A DNA stretch of 64,000 nt, taken from the NCBI GenBank assembly GCA_010015745.1, contig ML978182.1:62001-126000 (forward strand), written 5' to 3'. Position numbers and translations under genes: made by a program. This document shows, one piece after another, positions 10,289 to 21,939 of the stretch. The number at the start of each line of letters is the position of its first letter. Within the stretch, counting starts at the first letter, position 1. This DNA is from Setomelanomma holmii (lineage: Eukaryota; Ascomycota; Dothideomycetes; Pleosporales; Phaeosphaeriaceae). Below the pieces are notes generated by a model that was given only the letters and a program-made list of their open reading frames with translations, searched no databases and was not told the origin of the DNA.

Positions 10289-12506
10289 GAGCATGTACCA
10301 TAGATGTATTAACACGAAGGGTTCGATAGCCGCCGAGGGCCAGCTGCGCCGTAATAAACGGACTTGCTCGGGACGCATTGAATGGTACGGGACTGGACAG
10401 TAGCTTCAGATAGGTGCGGTCAGCAGATTAGTTGCGAAGCGGTGCAACCCACCCGTGGCACAAGTAGCTACCTGCGCAAGGTCAGCACGCACGCACAGCT
10501 TGCCGTCGAACGAACAGGGGGGGGTTGGAACCGATGTCTAGGTTTACGTACCTTTGTGAACCTGGTGCTTGGGACCCTAATCGACCTTGATCCTCACTTG
10601 TAGAGTAAGCTTCTGGTATCATTTGATGACCCAGGAAATGTAAAACCGGAAATCGCGGTCAGACCGGGTACACGGCAAGACTGAGCATGGAAGGAAAGAG
10701 TCTCGACTAGTTTCTTTGAGCTAATTGATGCGACGGTATCGAGTCCTGCGGTTTCGCGTTGAGCTCACGTATTCAATGTATGGCTACTCTCAACATTCTA
10801 ACTCGACTGAGGCATTGCGAGTTGAGATCCCGTATTAGTGTCCAGAGACGGGTCCGACAATATTGATTACAGTGGTCAGCTTGGTGAGAAGAGAAGTGTC
10901 CTTATTGCTCGTCGACTTCTCTGCAGTAGTTCGACCATGCTGTCGTGACCTGCTAGGATCTAGGGTCTCTTGATGGTAAGGAGATCGCACCCAACTTTGT
11001 AAGGCAAGGTGGAGCTGCCTCCCTGACTAGGTTCTTGTAGAATCTGTTACAAAAACATGGTGGGACTATAATTCCACTACAATCAGTAGTCTCGTCAGCA
11101 ACAGAAAATAGTGTTTGCCAATGTCAGAGCCGGGAACAGCTTGTCCCCGGTTTCAAGAGTTGTGTACGACAACACGCTGCACAAACTAGCTGCGATGAAG
11201 CACATCGTATTTTGCAATCGCTATCAGTCCACCATGAGCTCCTGCTATCGCCATGCAGCACAACGTCGGCATCAAGGCGTTTACTGGCGCCGACCCTCTC
11301 TCGCCTTACGATATTGTTGCATTGCGGCGGTGGCGAACCAAGAGTGGGCTGAAGGTCCCCGCGGGTGCAATGACGCTACAAGTGCGAATGAAACGATACG
11401 GTTCAAGGAAAGACGAGCAAGACGGAGAAAAAAATGTTTGGCGTGATCGTCGGACTATGGTGTCGGCTCTCCGCACTTATATAAATGCTCGCTTGAGGTC
11501 AGGCAAAGACCCACACGTCTAGGATCTCGCTGCTGCGAAAGGCAGAATCTACGTTTCAGGCTTTCTGTGCACAAGCCACCCCGAGATGGGCGGGACATGA
11601 TTGGCTCTCGAAATAGATCAGTCGGGCAAGGTCCACGCAGCAACCACACCATCAGTATTGATCTTCACTTTGACAGCTCACCACTACGCAGCGAAACTCA
11701 CACCCCTAAGACACTTGGTCTCAGCTTCACCGACTGGGCGCCATGAGCCGATCGCAACACTGACTCGATCCTTTGCAGGCTTTACCACTGCCCCAATTGC
11801 GCAGAGCTGTATCATCGGGCATACCTTCAGGCAGCTTACTGTGTCCAATAGCTTAATCAGCGTCAATCAGCAGCTTTTTGCCCTGCAATCTTGCTATCCG
11901 CACCGCGTTGGATCGATATTCCTAATTCTCTCGAGGTCTAATCCTCGAGCATATAGAATTTGCAGGAGCTATCGACGATGTCGAGCAGGCTAAGCTTCGG
12001 GGGGTCCATTTATTACCACTGCAGGTAACTCTGCTTTTTCGGGTTCACTTCATATCCAACAGCTGCATGCGGAGTTCGGGCGTGGGGAGTACGATCTTAT
12101 GCCTGACCTGGGATTGCGCAGTCAAAGTTTAGCGAAACGGGAGCAGCTCATGATTTCCACAGACCAGTAAGGCCATCAAACAGGCGAATCATGCTAGCTT
12201 ACACCAGCGCTCAGCGGAAGGTTAGAGGCTGTACCCACTTTGTCGGCTCTGACACGCATCGCTCTGTGGCCATGCACGGCAAGTCGGTACTCGAAACTCC
12301 TGGCACAGCACAAACCTCAGGTGTATTGATACGAAGCTTACCAGAGACCCATGCAGTCGCCGTCCCACTATGAGTCTCGCAGATCCTATATGTAGCACGC
12401 GACGCACCCGCAGTCCCCATAAAAGGTTTGGACACCATTTGTATCCCCAGGCTCAGGTAACGGTTGTACTCTGGGAGTGAAGTCAATCATTAACAATTTT
12501 GCCATT
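10289..12506. other. Gene-poor intergenic stretch before the P450 gene
   Basis: 2.2 kb with only short unrelated ORFs on both strands (longest 138 codons, antisense to the end of the TPR-like gene). No domain, terminal repeat or RNA gene was recognised. It may hold regulatory DNA or decayed repeats; the eye cannot decide. Confidence 0.5.
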
Positions 12507-14544
12507 ATGGCATTCCCTACCTTGTTGCTGGCGGCCGTCTTCCTGGGTGCATATGTACTATATAAGTATTGGGACACATCTCGTCGTCATAGAATCCCAA
12601 AAGGGCTGAAGCCGCTCCCAGGGCCCAAAGGTGTGTTACACTCACTAATTGGCAGGAGGCCATCGCCGTGATGGACCCTGAACAACGACAAGACATATAC
12701 TAACATTCTGTGCGTTAGGGTGGCCTGTCATTGGCTCTATACCTGAGGTTCCTGAGAAGAATGGCTTCATCAAGTTCGCGGAGTGGGGCAAGGAGTACGG
12801 TCCTATTTACCAGGTCAATCTCGCTGGAAGCAATCATGTCTGGATTTCTTCCGACCAGATCTCGAAGGACCTGCTGGCAAAGAAGGCAGCCATATACTCC
12901 GACAGACCACACATTCCCGCTCTTCTCGACGACAATCGCACAAGTGCACAGTACCTTCCGCTATTGAGTCGAAATGGTACAAGTCACCTTTTGAACATCA
13001 TGGTGCGTTACGCTAACAGCATACAGATGGCCACACTCGTCAACGCAGATTCGCGAACATCATCATGCGCGAATCGGAGAAGGCATTATTCCATCGATAC
13101 CCCGAACTAGAGGCGAAGCGCATGCTGGTCGAGTTGCTGGATGAGCCGGATCGATACAACCATGCTCTCGAGTCGTTCATCTCACGTGTCACTTGTCGTC
13201 TGGCTTGGGGCCACAGCGAAGCTAGCGACGAGCTGAAGCAACGAGCCCGTGAGCTTCTCATTGGGGTTTCGCCAACCGGCGCAATGGGAAACAAGCTACC
13301 TTTCTTGATGGCCTTGCCCGACTGGATGTCGCCCGCGAAAGCGTGGGAGAGGAAACGTGCGAGAACCGAGCGAACTTGGTTTCAGACCATGCAAGCACAA
13401 GTCGTCGAAGAGATTAAGAACAAGACCGCCCCTCCATCGTGGATGAAGATCTTCTTGGACAGCAAAGAAAAGTGGGACTTCAAGTCGGATCTCGAGGGTG
13501 CATACGCTGTGGGTATGCATGGTATCGCAGGTGCACTCACCATCGCTGCGCCCATGCAGACCTTCTGCCTCGCCATGACTTACTACCCACAATTTTTGCC
13601 AATGCTGCATGAGGAGCTCGATCGCGTATGCGGAGACCGGCTACCTAGGTCAGAAGACCGACCGAACCTTCCATTTCTTCGAGCTATCATCCGCGAGTGC
13701 ATTCGATGGAGGCCTCCAGTGCCTACTGGCATTCCGCACTATCTCATTCAGGATGACGAGTACAATGGCTACCACATTCCCAAGGGCAGCACCATGCATC
13801 CTCTCGAGTGGTAAGTGGAACGTGATCTAGTTAGTCGGCCATTGTTAACGGTCGTTCAGGGCGATCTCTCGCGATCCTGAAATGTTCCCAGATCCTGAGG
13901 CGTTCAACCCACTGCGATGGGTCGAGCCAGAGTATCCAACTTATCAGGAGCCTCTCACTCAGTTCCCCACCATCATTAACTCGACGCAATTCGGCTACGG
14001 AAGGAGGACATGTCAAGGACAGACTGTCACGGACGAAGATCTTCTCATCGGTATCGGCTCAATTGCATGGTTGTTCAACATCTCGCGCAAGCCCGAGGAT
14101 GCTTCGATCACCGAGTCCAAGGAGCACAAGATCGGCATGAATGAGGAGGCCTCCATATCGAACGAAGAGCTCAACGCCGGCGTCGACACCGTCAAGGACG
14201 TGACAATGGACGAGAAAATCCTCGCAAAGTACGACTACCCCGGCACCGTCCCAGCCAACAAGTCAGAACCCGCGCCCGCAAAGTCCTCGGAGCCAGCATA
14301 CAAGCCCCTGGAATGGGGCGACATCAGCCAGAAACCCAAAGACCCAACGCTCGACTACTCGATCCTACTCATCGCAAAGCCCATCCCCTTCAAATTCGAC
14401 CTCCAGCCTCGCGACCCCCAACGCGTCGCTAAGATCCGTGACCTTTTCGAGCGAGGCATCAAGGCTGGCGAGTACACCGAGAGCCGCGATTATTGGGGTC
14501 CGAATCAGGGCCGGGATAAACCGTTGGGCTGGAGCAAGACGTGA
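12507..14544 (+). CDS. Cytochrome P450 monooxygenase
   Basis: Four exons, 12507-12630, 12719-12976, 13027-13810 and 13860-14544; introns of 88, 50 and 49 bp; 616 aa. Domain order: N-terminal anchor (FPTLLLAAVFLGAYVLYKYW), proline-rich hinge (KGLKPLPGPKGWPVIGSIP), helix-K ExxR (ECIRWRPPVPTGIPHYLI), PERF-like AFNPLRW, and heme loop FGYGRRTCQGQ with the Cys thiolate ligand. The I-helix reads HGIAGALTIAAPM, so the usual AGxD/ET acid-alcohol pair is not evident. About 90 extra polar residues lie between the heme-loop helix and the final strands, which explains the length (usual about 500). It acts at the ER membrane with cytochrome P450 reductase. Substrate unknown; the set resembles fungal P450s near oxidoreductase-type CYPs of secondary metabolism. 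Confidence 0.93.
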
Positions 14545-15433
14545 GACATGCGTGTTTCGCTGCTGATGGTGATCGTCGGCGCTGCGGCTGGAGGCCCGGC
14601 GTGGGGATCCGGAGGTGCAGCAAAGGGAACTTGCGAGCTGCAGCTGAGCAGGGTGATTGTTGGGAATAAGTTAATTTCATCTGCGTGGAATGCGGCCAGT
14701 CCGAGATTCTGGTTTTGGAGAGCTATGATAAGGATTCCTTGTGCGCGGTTGCATGGCTACGGTGTTGGTGGTGCTATGGTTCTTCGGACTGATAGACCTG
14801 AGCTTTTTCTTTTGTGACTCTCGCACCAGCAATCGATACCTTGATTGAATCTCACCCTGCATCTTCATTAGTCGCCTCAAGATGTGCTATCATGGTTCCA
14901 AGCCCTTCGTGACGAAGGAGTGGTGGCTGACGCCATTACCGTGAGGCGCTTCCCGGTGGTGGAAGTAATCATCGTGGCTTGTAGACGATGTATTGCTAGC
15001 TGAAGAGCCGCATCTCACGCATTCTGTGGACTCTGCTGTTCGTTGTAAGTCATTGCGAATATTTAGGTAATATTCAAGATCTGGTCTGAAAGATCCAGGA
15101 GCTGCTCTGCGTGCCTGTCAAAGCGGTACCTGATAGGTTCTGCTATGGCTCGTACGTTCACGGGCCAAATAGTGCAACCACCTTCGTACCTCCAAGGACA
15201 CAAAAGGAAAATCGATGCTGTTCACCTCAAGACTCGTCCTGAAAGCGATGCAGCCTCGTGGCATGACATAAGCCACCCTTCTGTCAGTGAACGAGGCTCG
15301 CACGTGCGCGCAAGCCACACGTCATCACCAACGCCAACCCACGTCCCGAACCACAGCACCACCCATTCCTCCGCCCTCTCATCTCAATGCTCACGCGCGC
15401 GTTGCCCTGAGCTCGCGCTCGCTCTCTGCCACC
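14545..15433. other. Intergenic between P450 and MFS genes
   Basis: 889 bp. No supported gene; it presumably holds the P450 terminator and the MFS promoter. No clear repeats. Confidence 0.55.
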
Positions 15434-17216
15434 ATGTTCGGCCTCCAATTCACGGCAAACCGCACGCAAATCGCATCGTACCTCTTCGGCGTCGCGCTCT
15501 TCAGCATCAGCTTCCTCGTCTTTCTCAACAGCTCTATATCCTTTGTGATCACGCAGCGCATAGGGCAGTCGCGCCATGTCGGCGATGCGGTGGGCACCCT
15601 GGGATTCGTGGATGAGTTGGTTGCGCTGGTTGCGTGTCCGGCTTGGGGATTGCTGAGTGATCGGGTGGGCGTGAGGAGTGTGGCGGTCATGGGGTATAGT
15701 ATTGTGGGCGTTGCGTTGTGGATTCTGGTGCAGGCGAAGAACGTGTATCCGGAGCTTTTGCTGGCGAGGATATTGTTCAGCTTGGGAGGGAGCGCGACGT
15801 ATGTGTGCAATTGGAGCTTGTAGATGTTGATGAATGGCTGCTGATGGAGACAGCGCAACTATGGTCACGGCAGTATTACCAGCCATGACTTTCGTTAAAG
15901 TCGTTCAAGACCCACGATCTCCCACGCGACGCGCCAATGGCAGATCCCATGCGCTGGCGCCTTCGATATCATCTGAACTTACCATTACGCCTGCACGCTT
16001 CCGGTCGAGCTCGAGGGAGCCGACAGTCGATGCCACAGAGAAGAAGAATACAGGCGCTTCTACGTCGCAACTTGCTGGACTAGTAGGGATGTTCACAGGT
16101 TGTGGCGCTCTAGTTGCGCTCCTGGTATTTCTGCCTCTGCCGACACGCTTCCAGGATGCTGGCGAAACTCCAGCGAGCGCCGTCGCAGATGCATTCTACG
16201 TCGTGGGCGCAATTGCCATACTGGTTGCACTGGGATGCTTCTTCGGCCTGCGCAGCTTGCCCGGCGAAGAAGGCAAAGGCTGGAAACGCCTTGCTGGGCC
16301 AGATGAACATAAGGCGACCGAGACAAGCTCACGGCGAGATCTGGTGCTGATATACCCACGGCTGTTCTGGCAGAGTGTTCGCCTAGGCTTCGCATCACCC
16401 AACATTGGACTGGGCTATGTTGGGGGTTTTGTCGCAAGAGCATCATCCGTTGCTATATCGCTCTTCATCCCGCTGTTCACAAATCACTATTTCCTGCAAA
16501 CCGGACGTTGTACGGTCGACCCGCAAAACCCATCCGACATCAAAAGCGCGTGTCCAGAGGCATATAAGCTAGCAGCCATGTTGACGGGTATCAGCCAGCT
16601 TGTTGCGCTGATGAGCGCTCCCTTCTTCGGCTATCTTTCCGGCCGTTTTCCCAAATACAACATCCCATTGCTCGTTGCCGCGGTAGCCGGCATCACAGGG
16701 TATGCGTGGTTTGGGTCGCTGACAAGTCCCGACTACCACAGTGAGGACGGCACTGGAGCTATATTCTTCATCGTATCACTTCTCGGCATAAGCCAGATTG
16801 GCGCCATTGTTTGCTCTTTAGCCTTGCTCGGCCGTGGCATCAACAACGACGAAGCGCCATCAGAACCAAGCCACATCTCAGACTCAGCGAATGGAACCTC
16901 ACATCCCTCGGCAGGTGCCACCCCACCGTCGAGCGCCCCAATCACCCCAGTGGACGAGGATGCGCCATTGCTTCCGCGAAGTAGGCCAATGTCGCCGCCT
17001 GAGATACAGTCGCACAATCATATCAAGGGCTCAATAGCAGGGACGTATAGCTTGTTAGGAGGATTTGGCATATTGCTGTTGACCAAGGCAGGCGGTGCGC
17101 TTTTTGACAGCACCGGCCCAGGGTCGCCTTTCTATATGATGGCTGCATTCAATGCTTTGTTGCTGGTAGTGGCGATTGGTATTACAGTCTGGCCGGCCGT
17201 GCGACACTGGGCATGA
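15434..17216 (+). CDS. Major facilitator superfamily transporter (YCR023C-like)
   Basis: Two exons, 15434-15798 and 15854-17216; intron 55 bp (GTATGT donor); 575 aa. The start is the ATG in CACCATGTTC. About 10-12 membrane segments can be seen, in two halves separated by a hydrophilic stretch. The MFS loop motif appears as GLLSDRVGVRSVAVMG between helices 2 and 3, and LFSLGGSAT joins ATMVTAVLP across the intron. A long cytosolic loop (about residues 150-200) and a second one (about 425-485) are Ser/Pro-rich. Yeast YCR023C, a vacuolar MFS protein of unknown substrate, and its filamentous fungal relatives share this layout. Its position between a P450 and a monooxygenase invites a role in metabolite transport, but the family is widespread, so that is inference. 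Confidence 0.88.
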
Positions 17217-17834
17217 TATGACATGCTTTCGAATGAAGTATGACATCAAATGCAATGAGCAGTGCCTGAATACAACATTCACGACATCATCAAGTAACTT
17301 GCATCTTTCCCCCAATATCCGCACTCGTCAAACATTAACAACAAGTCATCGCCGCTCAAGTCCCGGGATACCGTTTCGAGCACTCAAGCGTGATCGTGAC
17401 GAGCTACACGCGTGTGCAAGTCTTGTGGGGTCCCCGAGATCCCCACGGAGCGAAGCACAACTCAACGGCCCTTTTGATTGGCTCTCGCTTCACTTTCCCT
17501 CCCATAGCTCGGCATACTTGCCTAACTGAGCACCACGGTCCAACGAACTCCCACGAATGTTGGGCAAAATGGTCGAGACTACGCGTATTGAGGATCCGTT
17601 TCATCGAGAACGGCATGATGAGTTGTTCGCTTGGATGTGCGACCCGCACTTGGCGCCGATGTGGCGGGGACGGTGCAACGTGCGGAGAAGAAGGCAGCGA
17701 GGTGTGGGTTTGGTATAAGGATCGGTACATCTCCTTCAAGTGGAAACACGTTTGTCTTCTATTCCGCTTCCTTTCTCGTTGAGCGCACTCCGTCGACAGA
17801 GTACACAGTTCTTCAAGCTATCAGTCCCGCCAAC
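17217..17834. other. Intergenic between MFS and monooxygenase genes
   Basis: 618 bp. Short ORFs on both strands are not supported. It is presumed to be the 5' region of the monooxygenase. Confidence 0.55.
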
Positions 17835-19813
17835 ATGTCCTTCGACACGGAAGTCCTGATCATTGGGGCTGGCATGTCCGGCCTCGGTCTCGCTGTCCAA
17901 ATCATCAGGAAATTCGGGATCCGGAACTTCGAGCTTGTAGAGAAGAGCGATGATGTGGGAGGAACGTGGCTGGCGAATACGTACCCTGGATGTGGATGCG
18001 ATGTGAGTACATACATCTCTGCATCTACTGCGTCACCCATGTCCAATCCAAGTTGAGTTAAGTACTAATAGGCCATAGGTCGCATCACATTTCTACTCCT
18101 ACAGCTTCGCCCTGAACCCCAGTTGGAGCCGCAAGTACTCCATGCGCCCTGAGATTCAGGCCTACTTTCGCTCCGTTGCCGAGCAGTATCGTGTCGTTGA
18201 GCATATTCGGTTTCATTCGATCGTTGAGAAGGCTGAATGGGACGATGCTGCCAAAGTATGGGTCGTCACTGTGCTCAATCTGCAGACCAAAGAGCGAGTT
18301 GTACGAAGAGCAAAAGTCCTGGTCTCGGGGGTTGGTTCGCTGTCTGTGCCCAAGGAATGCGATCTTCCCGGTGTAGAAACGTTCAAGGGAAAGCTGTTCC
18401 ATTCAGCGCAATGGGATCACAATTTCGACTGGGAGGACAAGGACGTCGTAGTCCTTGGTACGTCCAAACCTTCTCACAAGCATTTCTTCCCCACCTATTC
18501 GTCCGCTGACACTTCCCTAGGCAACGGCTGTTCCGCGACCCAATTCCTCCCCATCATGGCCAACGAGCCCAACCCCGTGCGCAAAATCACCCAGTTCGCC
18601 CGTCAAGCACAGTACCTCTCCGAACGTGAGAGTCCCATCTACTCAGACGCTTTCAAAGTAACTATGCGCTATGTCCCTCTTGCTATGCGCCTCTACAGAT
18701 TCAAGCACTACTACGACATGGAGCGCGACTACGCTGGATTCAGCATCGAATCCGGCCGTTCCATCCGCCAATCCCTCGCGCAAGAAAACGAGGCGTATGT
18801 CAAGCGCATGGCGCCGCGGAATTATTGGGATGCGTTGATTCCGAAGACGGAAATTGGGTGTAAGAGGAAGGTGCTAGATACTGAGTATCTCAAGAGCTTG
18901 TGGAGGGAGAATGTTGAGCTGGTTAGCAATGATCCTGTGGACAGGATTACGGAGACGGGCGTCGTGACGCGGAGTGGACGAGAGGTTAGGGCTGATGCGG
19001 TGGTGTTGGCGATTGGATTTGCGACGCAGCAGATGTTGTGTCCGATGGAGATTGTGGGAAGGGAGGGGGTGAGTCTGAATGAACATGTATGTGTCAATCC
19101 CTCGCAGCTTTTGACAACACCTCGAAGGAGAACTGTATGCTGACATTGGGATAGTGGGATACAACGACTCAAGGTGTCGCACAAGCCTACTTCGGCACCG
19201 TCATCCCCTCCTTCCCTAACTTCTTCATCCTAAGTACGTTCAAACACACAAAATTCCAAACATACACTAATCCCGCACAGTGGGCCCCAACACCGTCACC
19301 GGCCACCTCTCCGTAATCTACACCGTCGAATGCCAGATCAACTTCATCCTGCGCCTCCTGACACCCCTCCTCCAAGCTCTCCCGTCCTACCGCTCGCGCT
19401 CTTATCTTCCCTCCCTCCTCTCTCCAATTCCATCGACAATCGAAGTCCGCCCCGAAGCTGCACAATCCGACTCGGCCTGGACGCAGCGCGAAGCGCGCAA
19501 ACTGGTCTGGGCAAGCGGGTGCACGAACTGGGCTGTGGACCCCAAGACGGGCATGAATAATATGATGTATCCCGATTGGCAGTTTGCGTATTGGTGGCGG
19601 AGTGTGTTTTGGAAGAGGGGGGATTTTGTGTATCGGGATGAGAAGAGTGGGAAGGAGGTCAAGCCAGGGGAGGGGAGGAGGTGGGTTCTGAGGCTGCTTG
19701 TGGCGGCGGCGGTGGTGGGTGTGGTTGTTAAGAAGGATTGGTTGGTTGAGGAGGTGCCGAGGAGGTTTAGAGAGGTGGATGTGCGGAGCTTGGTAAGGAG
19801 CTTGAAGGCGTAG
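17835..19813 (+). CDS. Flavin-containing Baeyer-Villiger-type monooxygenase
   Basis: Five exons, 17835-18002, 18079-18457, 18521-19086, 19155-19233 and 19281-19813; introns of 76, 63, 68 and 47 bp; 574 aa. The FAD Rossmann motif is VLIIGAGMSGLGLA at residues 6-20, followed by GGTWLANTYPGCGCD. The Baeyer-Villiger fingerprint FxGxxxHxxxW is present as FKGKLFHSAQW, just before the NADPH-binding motif VVVLGNGCSATQ. ADAVVLAIGFATQQM matches the second dinucleotide-proximal signature. The C-terminus has a weak hydrophobic segment (LLVAAAVVGVVVKK), so it may be membrane associated. The enzyme inserts oxygen next to a ketone, giving an ester or lactone, or oxidises a heteroatom; substrate unknown. The long antisense ORF over its 3' half is a shadow. 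Confidence 0.93.
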
Positions 19814-20188
19814 GGATGGTGATGGAGCTGTCTGGAAGGATATTGAGAAGCTCAGAGTGTTGGTAGGAAGACTCGAACAAGACCTCGATGATATATAATT
19901 ACTAGCAGAACTACTGCAAAAAGTATGCAGTCTGTTAATTGAAGAGTTCATCGAGTCTTCAAGTGAGTCATGGAACAGTTTGTTGCTCTTCAGCCCGTTT
20001 GCTCCCTTATCTCGTCACTTCTGGGTATCCGACCCAACCCCGATCATCCCCATGACGACCAGTACGCGTGACAGCAACAAGACTTTAAAGAAAAACACTT
20101 CTTCTGAGATACAACTCACCTTCCACCACACTTTCGACGCCAGCGTCAACCACTCTTATTGTCCTCAACGACAGACAATAGCACAAAA

Positions 20189-20219
20189 GGGACACTCGTT
20201 CACCCGGCTCGGGTGTCCC
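20189..20219. repeat. Short inverted repeat upstream of unknown gene
   Basis: GGGACACTCG (20189-20198) and CGGGTGTCCC (20210-20219) pair over 10 bp with one G-T wobble and an 11-base loop. It lies about 160 bp before the ATG at 20380, so it could be a 5' UTR hairpin or a dyad binding site. Function unknown. Confidence 0.5.
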
Positions 20220-20379
20220 TTTCACCTTGGAAACAGATTTACCAAAGAAATTCTCAATTGTCTAAAGCCTTGAAGGCTACAACACTCTACTCGAATCCTG
20301 AGCTCACAACTTCGACACAAGACCAGCACTCAGTGTGAACAATTCTACACCAGTATCACGACCGCACATCTCCATCACC

Positions 20380-21648
20380 ATGCCGGGCTACATTCCCCGC
20401 TCAATCCTCCCTCCCCTCTCACCCACCGTCACAGAAGAAGCAGTCCGTTCCTGCACCACCGTCTATGCCTCGGAGCAAGTCATCCAAAACCTCCTCCATC
20501 TGGCGGCCTACCTCATCAACCTCGTCAACGACACCGCCCTCTTCGGCCCCGCAGGACACGACCCTTACACACCCAGTCTCAAGACGCTCTACGACCGCCT
20601 GTACTCCGGACATCTTGCACTCACTCCTCTCCCCGACATCGCCAAAGACGCCGCGCGCCTCCGGCAAACCCTCAAGCTGCGCTGGGAAGGCAGTGCCACG
20701 GCGCGGCCGCTCGAGGATTTCGAGGACCTGTACTACGCGCTTCTCGCACGTATGCAGGACATGTTACATACCCTCAACGTCCGACTGAGCAGCGGCTTCA
20801 ACGCCCTCACCGACACTTTATCCCCGGGCGGCCCAAGCATCCAGGACTTTGCGACCAGTCTGGCTGCGTACTGGAATATGTTCAACACCCCTGCGTGTGC
20901 GCGTGCGCTGGATGATGCGGTGCGACAGGCGCGCGTGACGAGGTTGTATGAGGAGATTCATATGGCGCTCGAGTCGAACACGATCACGCGCGCGGATGCG
21001 GATGAGCTATTGACGGATTTGTTTGAGAGCAAGGATACGGCTGAGGGGATGAAGTTCATTGGGGGTTGGAGTCCGGCGATGATTGGTGGGTATTTGCATG
21101 AGCGGTATCGGGTGTTGTTGGCTGTCGAGAAGGAGGAGGATATGAGGGCGGCGAGGGAGATGCGGAAGAGGGCGAGGATGAAGGTCAAGGTTAGGAAGGA
21201 GCGTAGGGGGAGTCCCGCGAAGCGTTCGAGTCTGGAGACGATGCTTGAGGGGGCGCGTGAGGGGCTTGCAAGGCTGAGGGACGATGATGGGGGTGGTGGG
21301 GAAGTTTGGAGGCATGGTCCTGGAAAGCAGGTTCGCTTCGTGGAGCAGGCCGAGGACGGATTTGTGAATGCTCAGCATGTCGACAATGGCGATGCCATCG
21401 AAACCGGCCGGGACCATCATGCCGTCGAGCAGGAGCGTGTACGTCAAACCCAGCTCCAACAAGATATGGAGTGGCAGCTCAAGTCTCAGCGCGTGTCAGA
21501 GTACTCCAACTACCTCCGTGGTGCAGCGAGTCGTGGTGCCCGATCCATCATCAGCAGCACCGCCAACAACGGCTCCGTTCGTGGCAGTACACTCGGTAAC
21601 TTTGTCCAAGGAGCCAGCGAGGAGGACGTGGATATGACCGAGTTCTGA
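20380..21648 (+). CDS. Unrecognised alpha-helical protein, 422 aa
   Basis: Single exon. The first ATG in frame is at 20380 (MPGYIPRSILPPLSPTVTEE). The N-terminal 270 residues look folded and mainly helical (VYASEQVIQNLLHLAAYLIN, TPLPDIAKDAARLRQTLKLR, FIGGWSPAMIGGYLHERYRV). Residues about 255-300 are a highly basic helix with coiled-coil character (REMRKRARMKVKVRKERRG). The last 100 residues are Gln/Ser/Asp-rich and end in an acidic EEDVDMTEF tail. No catalytic motif or known domain is recognised. Strong third-position G/C bias and an uninterrupted frame support a real gene. It is convergent with the F-box gene, 291 bp apart. Confidence 0.7.
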   Translation: MPGYIPRSILPPLSPTVTEEAVRSCTTVYASEQVIQNLLHLAAYLINLVNDTALFGPAGHDPYTPSLKTLYDRLYSGHLALTPLPDIAKDAARLRQTLKLRWEGSATARPLEDFEDLYYALLARMQDMLHTLNVRLSSGFNALTDTLSPGGPSIQDFATSLAAYWNMFNTPACARALDDAVRQARVTRLYEEIHMALESNTITRADADELLTDLFESKDTAEGMKFIGGWSPAMIGGYLHERYRVLLAVEKEEDMRAAREMRKRARMKVKVRKERRGSPAKRSSLETMLEGAREGLARLRDDDGGGGEVWRHGPGKQVRFVEQAEDGFVNAQHVDNGDAIETGRDHHAVEQERVRQTQLQQDMEWQLKSQRVSEYSNYLRGAASRGARSIISSTANNGSVRGSTLGNFVQGASEEDVDMTEF

Positions 21649-21939
21649 GGAGTAGGTCATTTAGCCCACCCTGGTCGCATATCGCTGCTTGAGATGACTC
21701 TCGTTGCGTCGTAGCCACTCGCGAGGGCTGGCTCCCGCGAGACAAAACAATATAGCCAGGTATCTGAGAAGGGTAGAGCTGAATGCCGAGACCTGAATCT
21801 CGCGAGCGTTGCACTAGGTAGCTTAGATAGATGGAGGAGGCCCCGAACGATCGAATAGCCGCTTGAGTAGTGGTGATCTCGAGATGGCCTCCATTCGAAT
21901 CGAACACGAATGTTCCCAACACACTGGTCCCATGCCTGA

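Noticed and set aside
19187..19951. 254-codon minus-strand ORF over the monooxygenase 3' end
   Set aside because: It is a shadow of the G/C-biased third positions of the real gene on the plus strand; Pro/His-rich with no domain.
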